Part shown: piece by piece, positions 1 through 7,058 of the stretch
Position numbering within the stretch: the stretch's first letter is position 1
Layout of the letters: every line of letters begins with the position of its first letter
Assembly (NCBI GenBank): GCA_022448945.1
Contig: JAKVCV010000029.1
Location: 1 to 40,706 of the forward strand
Reading direction: 5' to 3'
DNA length: 40,706 bases
DNA from: Saprospiraceae bacterium
GTDB lineage: Bacteria; Bacteroidota; Bacteroidia; Chitinophagales; Saprospiraceae
Made by a program: the position numbers and the translations under genes
Notes under the pieces: model-generated
The model's database searches: none
Told to the model about the DNA's origin: nothing
What the model saw: only the letters and a program-made list of their open reading frames with translations

Positions 1-1173
1 CTTGAAAAGAAAAAGGCCAAAATAAAACACGATGAAGTGCAATCTGATCCCGGTGGCGGACCAAACCTTACTGTAGGTACCAATAAAGATGGAAGTGTTT
101 ATGGTGGCTTGTCCTATAAGTCAGATGAAGGCAAGGAAGGCGGATTTACAGTGGATAGTGAGGGGACTGTAAATATTAAGGTCGGAAAAGAGACTAAAGG
201 TGATGATGGAAAATCCAAAGTAGGTCTTGAGGTAAATACAAAAGGTGAATTTAAGGGTACTGCAGAGCATGAATTCAAAAGCGGGATCAAGGGAAGTGCT
301 GAAATTACCAATGATAAATTAAAACTTGAACTGGGCAAGAAGTGGTCTATGGAGACACCTTCTATTTACTGGCCTATCATCCCTTCGACAAATCCAACTG
401 GTATTGGTTTATTTATTAGCGGACGGTTGAAAGGAACTGCAGGTATTGCTGCCAGTGAAGAGGTTAATTGGACAGAAGGTATGTCCAAGATTGGCATTAA
501 TGTAAATGGTAGTGTAACAGGCTCTGTCAGAATTGGTGCAGAAGTAGTTGGTTTCCTCGCTGTTTCAGGTGAATGTTCTATCACTACCTCTTTGGCAGGA
601 AATGGTTATCTGGTTTACAAAGGTGGCGACGATCTTTCTCCCGAAGCATCTGTAACTGGTGGTCTTGATTTTAATCTTGATCTCATTCTCGGGCTTTCTG
701 AACCTATTATACAAAGTGCTATTAAGGTTGGTGTAAAAAGATCGCAACTGGAATTGAAATATCCGATCAGCAAAAAGGAGCTTTTAAAATTCCAGGGTTG
801 TAAACTGCAGGATGGTGAATTAATCGTGCCTAATAAATGGCAGGATGCCTTTACCGCAGGTAAGGATTTGCAACCTATCATTGATGGAATCAATAGTTGT
901 CTGGACAGCATAATGGAAGTCTGGAACTCTATTGCTCATTGCTTTAATGAAGCATATGAATTGGTTGATGGAGCAGCAGAGTACTGGAAAAAACATGGTG
1001 TAATTGGTACGCTTGAAGATTTTGCTAATGAGTTAAATGACTATGTTGATGAAAAAATTGAAGGTACTCCTGTAGGAGAAGCCAAAGATTTCTGGTCAGA
1101 AAAAGGGTTTACCGGTGGCCTTAAAGAATTTGGAGACGAAGTAGGGGACTTGTGGGATAGTTTTTGGGATTAA
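1..1173 (+). CDS. Partial glycine-rich beta protein, probable member of the tagged island family (5' end outside window)
   Basis: The frame is open to the left edge, so the true start lies outside the window; the GTG at 37 is in frame but is probably internal. The 12 codons before it read LEKKKAKIKHDE, which resembles the end of the tag helix in the gene at 8607 (LEKKEQSKIHSEQ). This suggests that the same N-terminal helical module was cut by the window edge. The body (about residues 15-260 of the visible part) is a run of glycine- and lysine-rich short beta-like segments with alternating polar and hydrophobic residues. The last ~110 residues are helical and amphipathic with many Trp and Phe (the protein ends in WDSFWD). 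There is no signal peptide in the visible part. I do not recognise the family. A membrane-active or shell-type beta structure is possible but unproven. The next island gene follows after 69 bases. Confidence 0.8.
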   Translation, partial: LEKKKAKIKHDEVQSDPGGGPNLTVGTNKDGSVYGGLSYKSDEGKEGGFTVDSEGTVNIKVGKETKGDDGKSKVGLEVNTKGEFKGTAEHEFKSGIKGSAEITNDKLKLELGKKWSMETPSIYWPIIPSTNPTGIGLFISGRLKGTAGIAASEEVNWTEGMSKIGINVNGSVTGSVRIGAEVVGFLAVSGECSITTSLAGNGYLVYKGGDDLSPEASVTGGLDFNLDLILGLSEPIIQSAIKVGVKRSQLELKYPISKKELLKFQGCKLQDGELIVPNKWQDAFTAGKDLQPIIDGINSCLDSIMEVWNSIAHCFNEAYELVDGAAEYWKKHGVIGTLEDFANELNDYVDEKIEGTPVGEAKDFWSEKGFTGGLKEFGDEVGDLWDSFWD

Positions 1174-1242
1174 ACATTGAATAGTTATTCCAATAAAAGT
1201 TAACCCTTGAATTCATAATTAAAAAATTTAAACAAAATAGAT

Positions 1243-1554
1243 ATGTCAGTTGATATTCAAAAAAAGGAAGAAAAACTCAATAGATTAAAGAAAGTTTTAG
1301 AGGAGTTTATAAAACAGTCTACAAGTGCTGAAGACGATTCACCTTTTGTGCTAGATGCCAAAGAGGAAGCTCAGGTAAAGGATTTGTGGGATAAAATCCA
1401 AAAAATGGAAGCTAGAATAGCTGAGTTAAAAGAAAAGGGCGCAGATTCAGAAAAAGCGTCTTCGGATATAAAAGCCGTTATCGATAAGATGAAACAAAAA
1501 ATTAACGAGCTTGGTGAAAGGATATCTCAATTGAGAGATAAATTAAATAAATAG
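1243..1554 (+). CDS. Small coiled-coil protein, tag module almost alone
   Basis: A 103-residue, almost entirely helical, highly charged protein with no signal peptide or membrane segment. Residues 1-65 align by pattern with the N-terminal module of the downstream genes: a first helix, a loop (about 25-36, here longer and without the D-G pair), then a second helix with E41 and the spaced hydrophobics of KDLWDKIQKMEARIAEL. Residues 66-103 form a further helical pair rich in Lys and Glu (KQKINELGERISQLRDK). It carries no cargo domain. It could be an adaptor, plug or chaperone for the larger proteins sharing the module, but this is inference. No terminator is seen between it and the gene at 1652, so the two may be cotranscribed. 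Confidence 0.8.
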   Translation: MSVDIQKKEEKLNRLKKVLEEFIKQSTSAEDDSPFVLDAKEEAQVKDLWDKIQKMEARIAELKEKGADSEKASSDIKAVIDKMKQKINELGERISQLRDKLNK

Positions 1555-1651
1555 TTTTTAAGTTTAAATTTGTTTGTTGATTATCCTAGATATATAAATC
1601 ATATAGTCAACAAAAATTTAGAATTACCATAAATCAAAAGTAAACTAGAAA

Positions 1652-3259
1652 ATGAGTGAAAAATTAGATAAACTACAGGATGATCTCCAGGTTATGAAAA
1701 GTCAGCTGGATCGTTATTTGAAATTATTTCAGGCTGATGGTTACATAACCCCAAAAGAGATGGAGCGACTCATTGAAATGCAAAATTATGTAGAGACAAT
1801 TGAATATAAAATTGCAGAAATAAATATTAAAAATCCATCAAATAAATTATTGAGTGAGGAAGAAACTGAAAAGGCAATACAAGTAAATAGTAAACATAAA
1901 GCAGATACTTGGAAGCTCATTGGAGACGTTTTGGGTGTTCCCGGAATTTTAGATGCTACTTTAGTACAGGCACTTGCAAAATTTCAAAAAGCCAAAGGAC
2001 TCGAAATTGATGGAATGGTTGGCGATTATACTTTTCAATGGCTTTCGCTTCATCCAAGTGGTAAGGGTAAAGCACTTGGAAAATTAGTTAAAAGCGAACA
2101 TGTCATGTATTTAGGGATGAGAGGTGTCTCCCGTAAACGCGAAGCAGCTGTTGTTACTCAAACCGTAGGGTCTAAAAACGCAACTATAATTGAAGGTAGT
2201 GTAGAAGAAAATAAAATTGACGTTGAAGGTGAATTAGTAGATTTGGAAACTTCTGACGGATTGGATGCTTTCTTGGATTCATTGGTTAATGTCAATGAAG
2301 CTGAAAAGGTGATTTTGAAAGAGGTTATTGAGAATATTAGAAATAATGCTAGAGATGAAGTCTGTAATTTTGTTAGACAAATGAATGAGGCTGAAAATGG
2401 AAAAAAATTGTTTAAAAGATTAGTTCTTTCGGGGCACAGTGATGGTTGGTATATTGTAGGTGATGACAATGAGGGATCTTATACATTTAAAGATATTGCC
2501 AATATTGGTAAGGTCTTTTCAAATGCATTTAAACAAGTTGAAGATTTGCAGATTGCCGGATGTAATACAGGGCAGGAAGCCAAATTAGATCAGCATTTGA
2601 AAATGTTTCCCAACCTAAAAACAATATGGGCATATGCGGATTTTTCTCCAAGTCCTGATACAGGTAGTAAATACCATATAAAAAAATGGCTTAAAGGAAC
2701 TGAGGGAAGAGGAGATGCAAAAATTGATGCTGCTCGTAAGGATGTTTCCAATGATGGAGGCAGTAAAGATAAAAATATAGCAACATATAAGGTTGACTCT
2801 GATGAATATAAAACGGATCATTCAATGTCGGGCTGGGATTTGCAAAGAGTTTCTGATGAATTATGGCCGGTTGAACACTATTATACAGAAGCGTTTTTTT
2901 ATGGGAAAATAAATAAGGCAGGTTTGAGGGATTTACAATCACTTTTGCAGAATTTTACTGGACGTCCTGAAGCTAAATCTCATTATAATTTTCAAAAATA
3001 CTTGAAAATGAATACCCATGTTTTACTTCTGCGTCATTGGCCACAGTATAATCATCACTTTATGCAAAACCATGGAACAGATGTTAATAAGGGGTACAAT
3101 GAGATAGGTAGGGAAGTTCCGAATTTTGAAAAGATGACCAGAAAGGAAACACTTGACGAAATTAAACAGTTCCAGCCTAAAGGAGAAGATTCTGAGGCAA
3201 CGAAATCCTTGTTGGTAGATATTCTTGAAAAACTTAACGGAGACAGTACTTGGATTTAG
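1652..3259 (+). CDS. Tag + peptidoglycan-binding-like + putative caspase-fold (clan CD-like) protein, copy 1
   Basis: 535 residues. Residues 1-62 are the helix-loop-helix tag (loop LFQADGYITPKE). Residues ~70-132 resemble a PG_binding_1 domain: the stretch ALAKFQKAKGLEIDGMVGD has the FQ-x3-GL-x2-DG-x2-G pattern. Residues ~150-345 look like a His/Cys unit: RLVLSGHSDGW places His262 after a hydrophobic strand, and LQIAGCNTGQ places Cys304 after another strand 42 residues later. This order and spacing is what clan CD peptidases (caspase, gingipain, CHAT) show. A conserved block follows (FPNLKTIWAYADFSPSP, then a W-x4-T-x-GRG element). The C-terminal ~150 residues are helical and unknown. There is no signal peptide, so export would need a dedicated machine. 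It is a close paralogue of the gene at 3418, with both putative catalytic residues at identical positions. Peptidase activity is inferred from motif layout only. Confidence 0.88.
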   Translation: MSEKLDKLQDDLQVMKSQLDRYLKLFQADGYITPKEMERLIEMQNYVETIEYKIAEINIKNPSNKLLSEEETEKAIQVNSKHKADTWKLIGDVLGVPGILDATLVQALAKFQKAKGLEIDGMVGDYTFQWLSLHPSGKGKALGKLVKSEHVMYLGMRGVSRKREAAVVTQTVGSKNATIIEGSVEENKIDVEGELVDLETSDGLDAFLDSLVNVNEAEKVILKEVIENIRNNARDEVCNFVRQMNEAENGKKLFKRLVLSGHSDGWYIVGDDNEGSYTFKDIANIGKVFSNAFKQVEDLQIAGCNTGQEAKLDQHLKMFPNLKTIWAYADFSPSPDTGSKYHIKKWLKGTEGRGDAKIDAARKDVSNDGGSKDKNIATYKVDSDEYKTDHSMSGWDLQRVSDELWPVEHYYTEAFFYGKINKAGLRDLQSLLQNFTGRPEAKSHYNFQKYLKMNTHVLLLRHWPQYNHHFMQNHGTDVNKGYNEIGREVPNFEKMTRKETLDEIKQFQPKGEDSEATKSLLVDILEKLNGDSTWI

Positions 3260-3290
3260 CAATTGTAACGTCTTTATAATATAAATTTAA

Positions 3291-3325
3291 AAAATCCTCA
3301 GATAGGAGTATCTGAGGATTTTTTT
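3291..3325 (+). terminator. Rho-independent terminator after caspase-like copy 1
   Basis: A perfect 12-base stem (AATCCTCAGATA / TATCTGAGGATT) with a GGAG loop runs into a T tract. It lies 32 bases after the stop at 3259 and separates the two paralogous genes into different transcripts. Confidence 0.92.
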
Positions 3326-3326
3326 C

Positions 3327-3359
3327 TTGAATTTCTACATAGGTTAACTATTATATTTG
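3327..3359 (+). promoter_or_regulatory. Candidate Bacteroidota promoter for caspase-like copy 2
   Basis: TTG at 3327-3329 and TATATTTG at 3352-3359, with a 22-base spacer, fit the -33/-7 pattern (TTG, TAnnTTTG). It starts right after the terminator of the preceding gene and leaves a leader of about 55 bases before the ATG at 3418, so the second paralogue can be expressed on its own. Confidence 0.5.
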
Positions 3360-3417
3360 ATATTATATTTCTCAATTAAAACTTAACTACCTAGGCGTTG
3401 AAAAAGCATAATGTTAT

Positions 3418-5025
3418 ATGAGTAAGAAATTAGAAAAACTTCAGGAAAATATTACTGAGATAAAAAAAGAATTAGATCGTTATTTGTCAATGATTAAGGA
3501 TGAAGCATCGTTTTCTAATGACGAGGTAGGTCGTTTAATTGAAATGCAAAATATGGTTGAAGCCATAGAATATCGCATTGCAGAAATAACGATTCAAGAT
3601 CAAACAATAACTATTCTTACAAAAGAAGAGGTGCAAAAAGCGCTTCTTGTAAATAAAAAATATAAGAACAATATTTGGAAGCAGATAGGTGACGTTTTAG
3701 GTGTGCCAGGTGTCTTGGGGCCTGTTATGATAGAGTCCTTGGCCAAATTTCAAAAAGCAAAGGGGCTTGGGAAGGATGGAATATTAGGAGATTTTACGTT
3801 TCAGTGGCTAGCTTTACATCCAAGTGGAAAAGGTAAGGGATTGGAAAGTCTAATCAAAAATGAAGACGTCTTATATATTGGTATGCGTCATGCCTCGCGC
3901 AAAAAAGAAGGAGCAATTATAGAAAATACTGTGGGTAAAAAGCATTCTACATTAATTCTAGGATCTCAGCAAGAGAATAAAATAAAAGTGGGAGAGGGAA
4001 TGGTTGATTTGATGAGTAATACTGGAATGGATGCTTTTTTGAATGCTCTTATAAATGTTAGCGAAGCAGAAAAAGCGATTCTTAAACGTGTTATTGATAA
4101 TCTAGTAGGCAATAGTAAAGATGAAGTTGCTACATTTATTCGTCAGATGAATTTAGCCGAAAATGGCAAAAAACTTTTTAAAAGATTGGTACTTTCTGGG
4201 CACAGTGATGGTTGGTATATAATAGGGGATGGAGAACAAGGCTTGTTTAAATTTGATGAGTTAAAAACAGTAGGTGATGTTTTTCCTAATGCCTTTAAGC
4301 AGGTTGAAGATTTACATATTGCAGGTTGTAATTCAGGTCAAGAGTCAAAATTGGATCAACATTTAAAAATGTTTCCAAATTTAAAAACCATATGGGCATA
4401 TGCAGATTTTTCTCCAAGTCCCCGTACAGGCAGTAGATATCATATAAAGAAATGGCTTAAAGGTACCGATGGCCGTGGTGAAGATAAACTTGAAATTGCA
4501 CGAAAAGATGTTTCTAATGATGGAGGTAGCAAGGATAAGAATGTTGCAACATACAAGGTAGATTCTCAAGAATATAATACAGATCATACCATGACTCAAT
4601 GGACTATTGATAGAATAATAAGAGAAATTAAGCTTAATGAAAAATTTTATCACGAAGCCCATCAACAAGGAAAAATGAATATGGCTGGTTTGCGTAATTT
4701 GCAATCTGCATTACAAGCATATTTGGGCAAGCCTGAAGCAAAAACTGACTTTTACTATCAGGATTTTTCCCCAATGAATAAGAACGTACTTCTTTTACGT
4801 CATTGGAAACAATATAATGAGCACTTTATTAAACATTTTGGTAAGCAAATCAAAAGAGGTTACGATGAGATCGGTAAGAAAGTGCCTGACTTTATAGGTA
4901 TGACAAGAGCAGAAACAATTAAAGAATTTCGATTTTTTAAAGCAACGGGCGATTTGTCTATCAAAACTAAAGAGTTGATCTATTATTACCTTATTGAATT
5001 GGAAGGAGAAAGTACCTGGATATAA
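3418..5025 (+). CDS. Tag + peptidoglycan-binding-like + putative caspase-fold (clan CD-like) protein, copy 2
   Basis: 535 residues, exactly the length of its upstream paralogue, with no obvious gaps over the motifs I compared. The tag (1-62) has a degenerate loop (IKDEASFSNDE, the D-G pair lost). The peptidoglycan-binding-like part (~70-132) has FQKAKGLGKDGILGD. The putative catalytic residues are His262 (LSGHSDGWYI) and Cys304 (HIAGCNSGQ). The following block FPNLKTIWAYADFSPSP is identical to copy 1. Divergence is highest in the tag loop, around residues 60-80 and 160-240, and in the C-terminal helical part (~390-535). The His and Cys surroundings are nearly invariant, which argues for selection on that site. 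There is no signal peptide. It has its own candidate promoter and terminator. The two copies may be variants with different targets; this is inference. Confidence 0.88.
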   Translation: MSKKLEKLQENITEIKKELDRYLSMIKDEASFSNDEVGRLIEMQNMVEAIEYRIAEITIQDQTITILTKEEVQKALLVNKKYKNNIWKQIGDVLGVPGVLGPVMIESLAKFQKAKGLGKDGILGDFTFQWLALHPSGKGKGLESLIKNEDVLYIGMRHASRKKEGAIIENTVGKKHSTLILGSQQENKIKVGEGMVDLMSNTGMDAFLNALINVSEAEKAILKRVIDNLVGNSKDEVATFIRQMNLAENGKKLFKRLVLSGHSDGWYIIGDGEQGLFKFDELKTVGDVFPNAFKQVEDLHIAGCNSGQESKLDQHLKMFPNLKTIWAYADFSPSPRTGSRYHIKKWLKGTDGRGEDKLEIARKDVSNDGGSKDKNVATYKVDSQEYNTDHTMTQWTIDRIIREIKLNEKFYHEAHQQGKMNMAGLRNLQSALQAYLGKPEAKTDFYYQDFSPMNKNVLLLRHWKQYNEHFIKHFGKQIKRGYDEIGKKVPDFIGMTRAETIKEFRFFKATGDLSIKTKELIYYYLIELEGESTWI

Positions 5026-5029
5026 TATA

Positions 5030-5056
5030 AAAGCGCAACAATTCTTGCGTTTTTTT
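5030..5056 (+). terminator. Rho-independent terminator after caspase-like copy 2
   Basis: Stem AAAGCGCAA / TTGCGTTTT (one G-T pair) with loop CAATTC, followed by a T run. It begins five bases after the stop codon. Confidence 0.8.
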
Positions 5057-5102
5057 GTTTAGTAATTGTCAATTCTAATTTCATGTTTTATAATGTATAC
5101 AA

Positions 5103-5561
5103 ATGTCCTTATATCAATTTTTTCAAGAACAAAAATTAAATACTACGATAGAAGAAGCCTGGGATTTTATTTCCGCTCCTAAAAATTTACAAAAGATCAC
5201 TCCGGACTATATGGGTTTTAATATTGTTACACCAAATCTACCGAATAAAATATACGAAGGAATGCTTATTCAGTATAAAGTGCGCCCCTTATTAGGGCTT
5301 AAGATGAATTGGTTAACAGAGATTACACAGGTTAAGGAACTTAAATTCTTTGTGGATGAACAACGAATAGGTCCATATTCGATCTGGCATCATCAGCATT
5401 TTTTAGAGCCTTTAGATCAAGGAGTTCTTATGAAAGATATTGTAAGCTATGTGCCACCTTTTGGCTATTTGGGCGACATTGCTAATACCCTTTTTATTAG
5501 AAGAAAACTCGACTCAATATTTAAATATAGAAAGGAAGTCCTTGAAAAATTATTTAACTGA
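5103..5561 (+). CDS. SRPBCC-family ligand-binding-like protein
   Basis: 152 residues with the layout of small START/Bet-v1-like SRPBCC proteins common in Bacteroidota. These begin with a strand, then the N-terminal helical segment (TTIEEAWDFISAPKNLQKITP), a central antiparallel sheet (around GMLIQYKVRPLLGLKMNW and the FVDEQRIGPYSIWHHQHF strand), and end with a long C-terminal helix (RRKLDSIFKYRKEVLEKLF). Members bind hydrophobic ligands in a cavity; the ligand cannot be told here. The protein lacks the tag module of its neighbours, has no signal peptide and is probably cytosolic. It stands between two island genes, with a terminator upstream of it. It may be a bystander or an accessory gene. 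Family assignment is from overall pattern and the WDFIS...L.KITP start. Confidence 0.85.
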   Translation: MSLYQFFQEQKLNTTIEEAWDFISAPKNLQKITPDYMGFNIVTPNLPNKIYEGMLIQYKVRPLLGLKMNWLTEITQVKELKFFVDEQRIGPYSIWHHQHFLEPLDQGVLMKDIVSYVPPFGYLGDIANTLFIRRKLDSIFKYRKEVLEKLFN

Positions 5562-5659
5562 TATAAACTTAGTTATTAATGATAGTTCCATAATTTTATG
5601 TTTATATTAGCTATTGATCTAATTAACATAAATATGATTGATAGCGCTTGCTCAATAAA

Positions 5660-5893
5660 ATGAAAAATCAAGAACACAAAATAGACGAGAAAAAGGCTGA
5701 TTTAAGAGAGGCGCTTGCCGCTTATGCGCAGTTTTATTCCCAATGCAATATTGATGGCTCAGTAGGGCCTGATGAGGTGAAAAAACTCAAGGAACTTCAG
5801 GAAAGAATAAAAGTCTGTGAACAGGAATTGAAATTATTGGTTGATGAAATTGCAAAGAATGATACGGGGCTTACTGATGATTTCGAAACATAA
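5660..5893 (+). CDS. Tag-only small helical protein
   Basis: From the ATG at 5660 this encodes 77 residues; an in-frame TTG at 5648 would add four, and I prefer the ATG. The whole protein is the helix-loop-helix tag: a first helix from about 6 to 26, the loop QCNIDGSVGPDE with EF-hand-like spacing (N, D-G, V, E at loop positions 3, 5-6, 8 and 12), and a second helix KKLKELQERIKVCEQEL. A short acidic tail follows (TGLTDDFET). There is no signal peptide or membrane segment. It is the shortest form of the module in the window and may show what the minimal unit is. A strong terminator follows, so it is the last gene of its transcript. Its function is unknown; an adaptor or regulator of the tagged proteins is a guess. 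Confidence 0.75.
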   Translation: MKNQEHKIDEKKADLREALAAYAQFYSQCNIDGSVGPDEVKKLKELQERIKVCEQELKLLVDEIAKNDTGLTDDFET

Positions 5894-5925
5894 ATAGCGA
5901 TCTGAATATTTTTGATTTATATAGC

Positions 5926-5954
5926 GCTACAACTGATGTTGTAGCTTTTTTTTT
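5926..5954 (+). terminator. Rho-independent terminator after tag-only gene
   Basis: A perfect 8-base stem (GCTACAAC / GTTGTAGC) with loop TGAT is followed by nine T residues, about 32 bases after the stop at 5893. Confidence 0.92.
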
Positions 5955-6336
5955 GTGGCAATTAATGTCATGAATTGTTCAATTTTTAAACATAAAAAAT
6001 AAGTTTTATTTAAAAATATAGGACTCAAAAATCAAAAAAAAAGATAGATATAAACTTGATTGAGGAGATATATTTTTATCTGAAAAATTCCAATTATTAA
6101 GAATAAAAATTTGCATTATTCTATAATTGCAAAATATATATTGATTTTTAGTGCGATTTGTCGACTACATCAACACAATAGATTGCCAGATTTTATATTA
6201 AAAAATTAAGTATATCGGTAACGAATCTATAGAATTTACATTAAATATTGTATTCGATTGAATACGTTGACAAACACTAAAATGCTCAAGTTTTACCTGA
6301 GTATATTTATTTAAAAAAAATCCAAATATTATAAAA
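5955..6336. other. AT-rich intergenic stretch
   Basis: About 380 bases without a convincing gene. It is very AT-rich. A perfect inverted repeat GTATTC-GATT-GAATAC sits at 6250-6265, directly before a TTGACA-like hexamer at 6267-6272, about 70 bases before the ATG at 6337. It could be an operator-like site for the gene at 6337. No clear TAnnTTTG promoter box was seen. Confidence 0.4.
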
Positions 6337-6918
6337 ATGAAAATGAATTTGAAAGCAAAAGATTTTGCTAAAAAAGATGAGTTAAAAAAATCATTAAGTA
6401 CCCTATTAAAAAAACCACTTCAGGCTTTGATGGATGGTAAAGTTGAAAAACTACCTTTTTGTTATGAAGTAGATTATTTTGGTTCTGACGAAGGATTTAT
6501 GTCAATCGGTGTAGCCAAAGAAATTGATAAAATGTTTAAAACCAAGAGAGCTAAAGGACAAGGAACTGAAGGGAAGATAGATAAGAAAAAAGTGGCTTAT
6601 GGAGTAGTAAAAAAGAACGCTGAAGGAATGCTTGAGTTTTGTGTGTTGGGCGGAATGATGAAGCCAATGCAGGCTAAAAAAGTGATCAAATCTATTCCGA
6701 TCTTAAAGAAAAAAGTAGGGGATAAATTTGTAATCGCTAAAGGTGAAGTTGTTACTGAAAATACTGAAGCAAAAACTGAAGAGAAAACAGAAGCAGCTAC
6801 GGATAACAAACCAGCGGGTAAAAAATTGACTCCTGAGCAAAAAGAGAAGATTAAGGTTAACATGACTAAGATCGATGCTAAATTAAAACAAATCGCTAAA
6901 GCACTAAAAATTGCATAG
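6337..6918 (+). CDS. Lysine-rich protein of unknown function inside the island
   Basis: 193 residues, strongly basic. An in-frame ATG at 6343 is a possible alternative start (MKMN versus MN). Residues 1-130 look like one compact domain with alternating strands and helices (LPFCYEVDYFGSDEGFMSIG, KKVAYGVVKKNAEGMLEFCVLGG). A low-complexity Ala/Glu/Thr/Lys linker (about 138-165) follows, and then a helix (LTPEQKEKIKVNMTKIDAKL). This last helix begins with a TPxE start and has spaced hydrophobics like the second helix of the tag in the neighbouring genes, but it lies at the C-terminus and may be only coincidentally similar. There is no signal peptide. I do not recognise the family. A long AT-rich leader precedes it and a structured intergenic element follows. 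Confidence 0.8.
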   Translation: MKMNLKAKDFAKKDELKKSLSTLLKKPLQALMDGKVEKLPFCYEVDYFGSDEGFMSIGVAKEIDKMFKTKRAKGQGTEGKIDKKKVAYGVVKKNAEGMLEFCVLGGMMKPMQAKKVIKSIPILKKKVGDKFVIAKGEVVTENTEAKTEEKTEAATDNKPAGKKLTPEQKEKIKVNMTKIDAKLKQIAKALKIA

Positions 6919-6932
6919 TAATTTTGTTTAAA

Positions 6933-7016
6933 TGGGAACGGTGGTTTATATCTAAAAATCCATAGTTCAATGATATTATAAACTATCAAAAAACGATTTT
7001 TAATCGATCGTTCCCA
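6933..7016 (+). repeat. Nested inverted repeats forming a long potential RNA hairpin
   Basis: Three nested, mutually compatible arm pairs occur: TGGGAACG 6933-6940 with CGTTCCCA 7009-7016, AAAAATC 6954-6960 with GATTTTT 6995-7001, and ATAGTT 6962-6967 with AACTAT 6981-6986. An alternative pair GTTTATA 6944-6950 with TATAAAC 6977-6983 competes with the inner stems. The element fills most of the gap between 6918 and 7059. There is no T run after it, so it is not a classic terminator. It could be an mRNA-stabilising or regulatory structure, or a remnant of a small mobile repeat. Confidence 0.5.
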
Positions 7017-7058
7017 GCCTAAAAATGTATTTTAAATTAATAACAAATTAAGAGAAAA

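Noticed and set aside
2158-2469. Minus-strand open frames inside the protease-like, recQ, der, glnS and E1-beta genes
   Set aside because: They overlap clearly coding plus- or minus-strand genes, lack family signals, and mirror the codon bias of the real gene.
6250-6272. Sigma-70-type TTGACA promoter before 6337
   Set aside because: TTGACA is present, but no TATAAT follows at the right distance, and Bacteroidota promoters use TTG/TAnnTTTG. The nearby inverted repeat is noted in the gap entry instead.
6933-7016. Integron attC-like site
   Set aside because: The outer arms read TGGGAACG...CGTTCCCA. The attC core sites need RYYYAAC and GTTRRRY, which do not match, and no integrase or cassette pattern is present.
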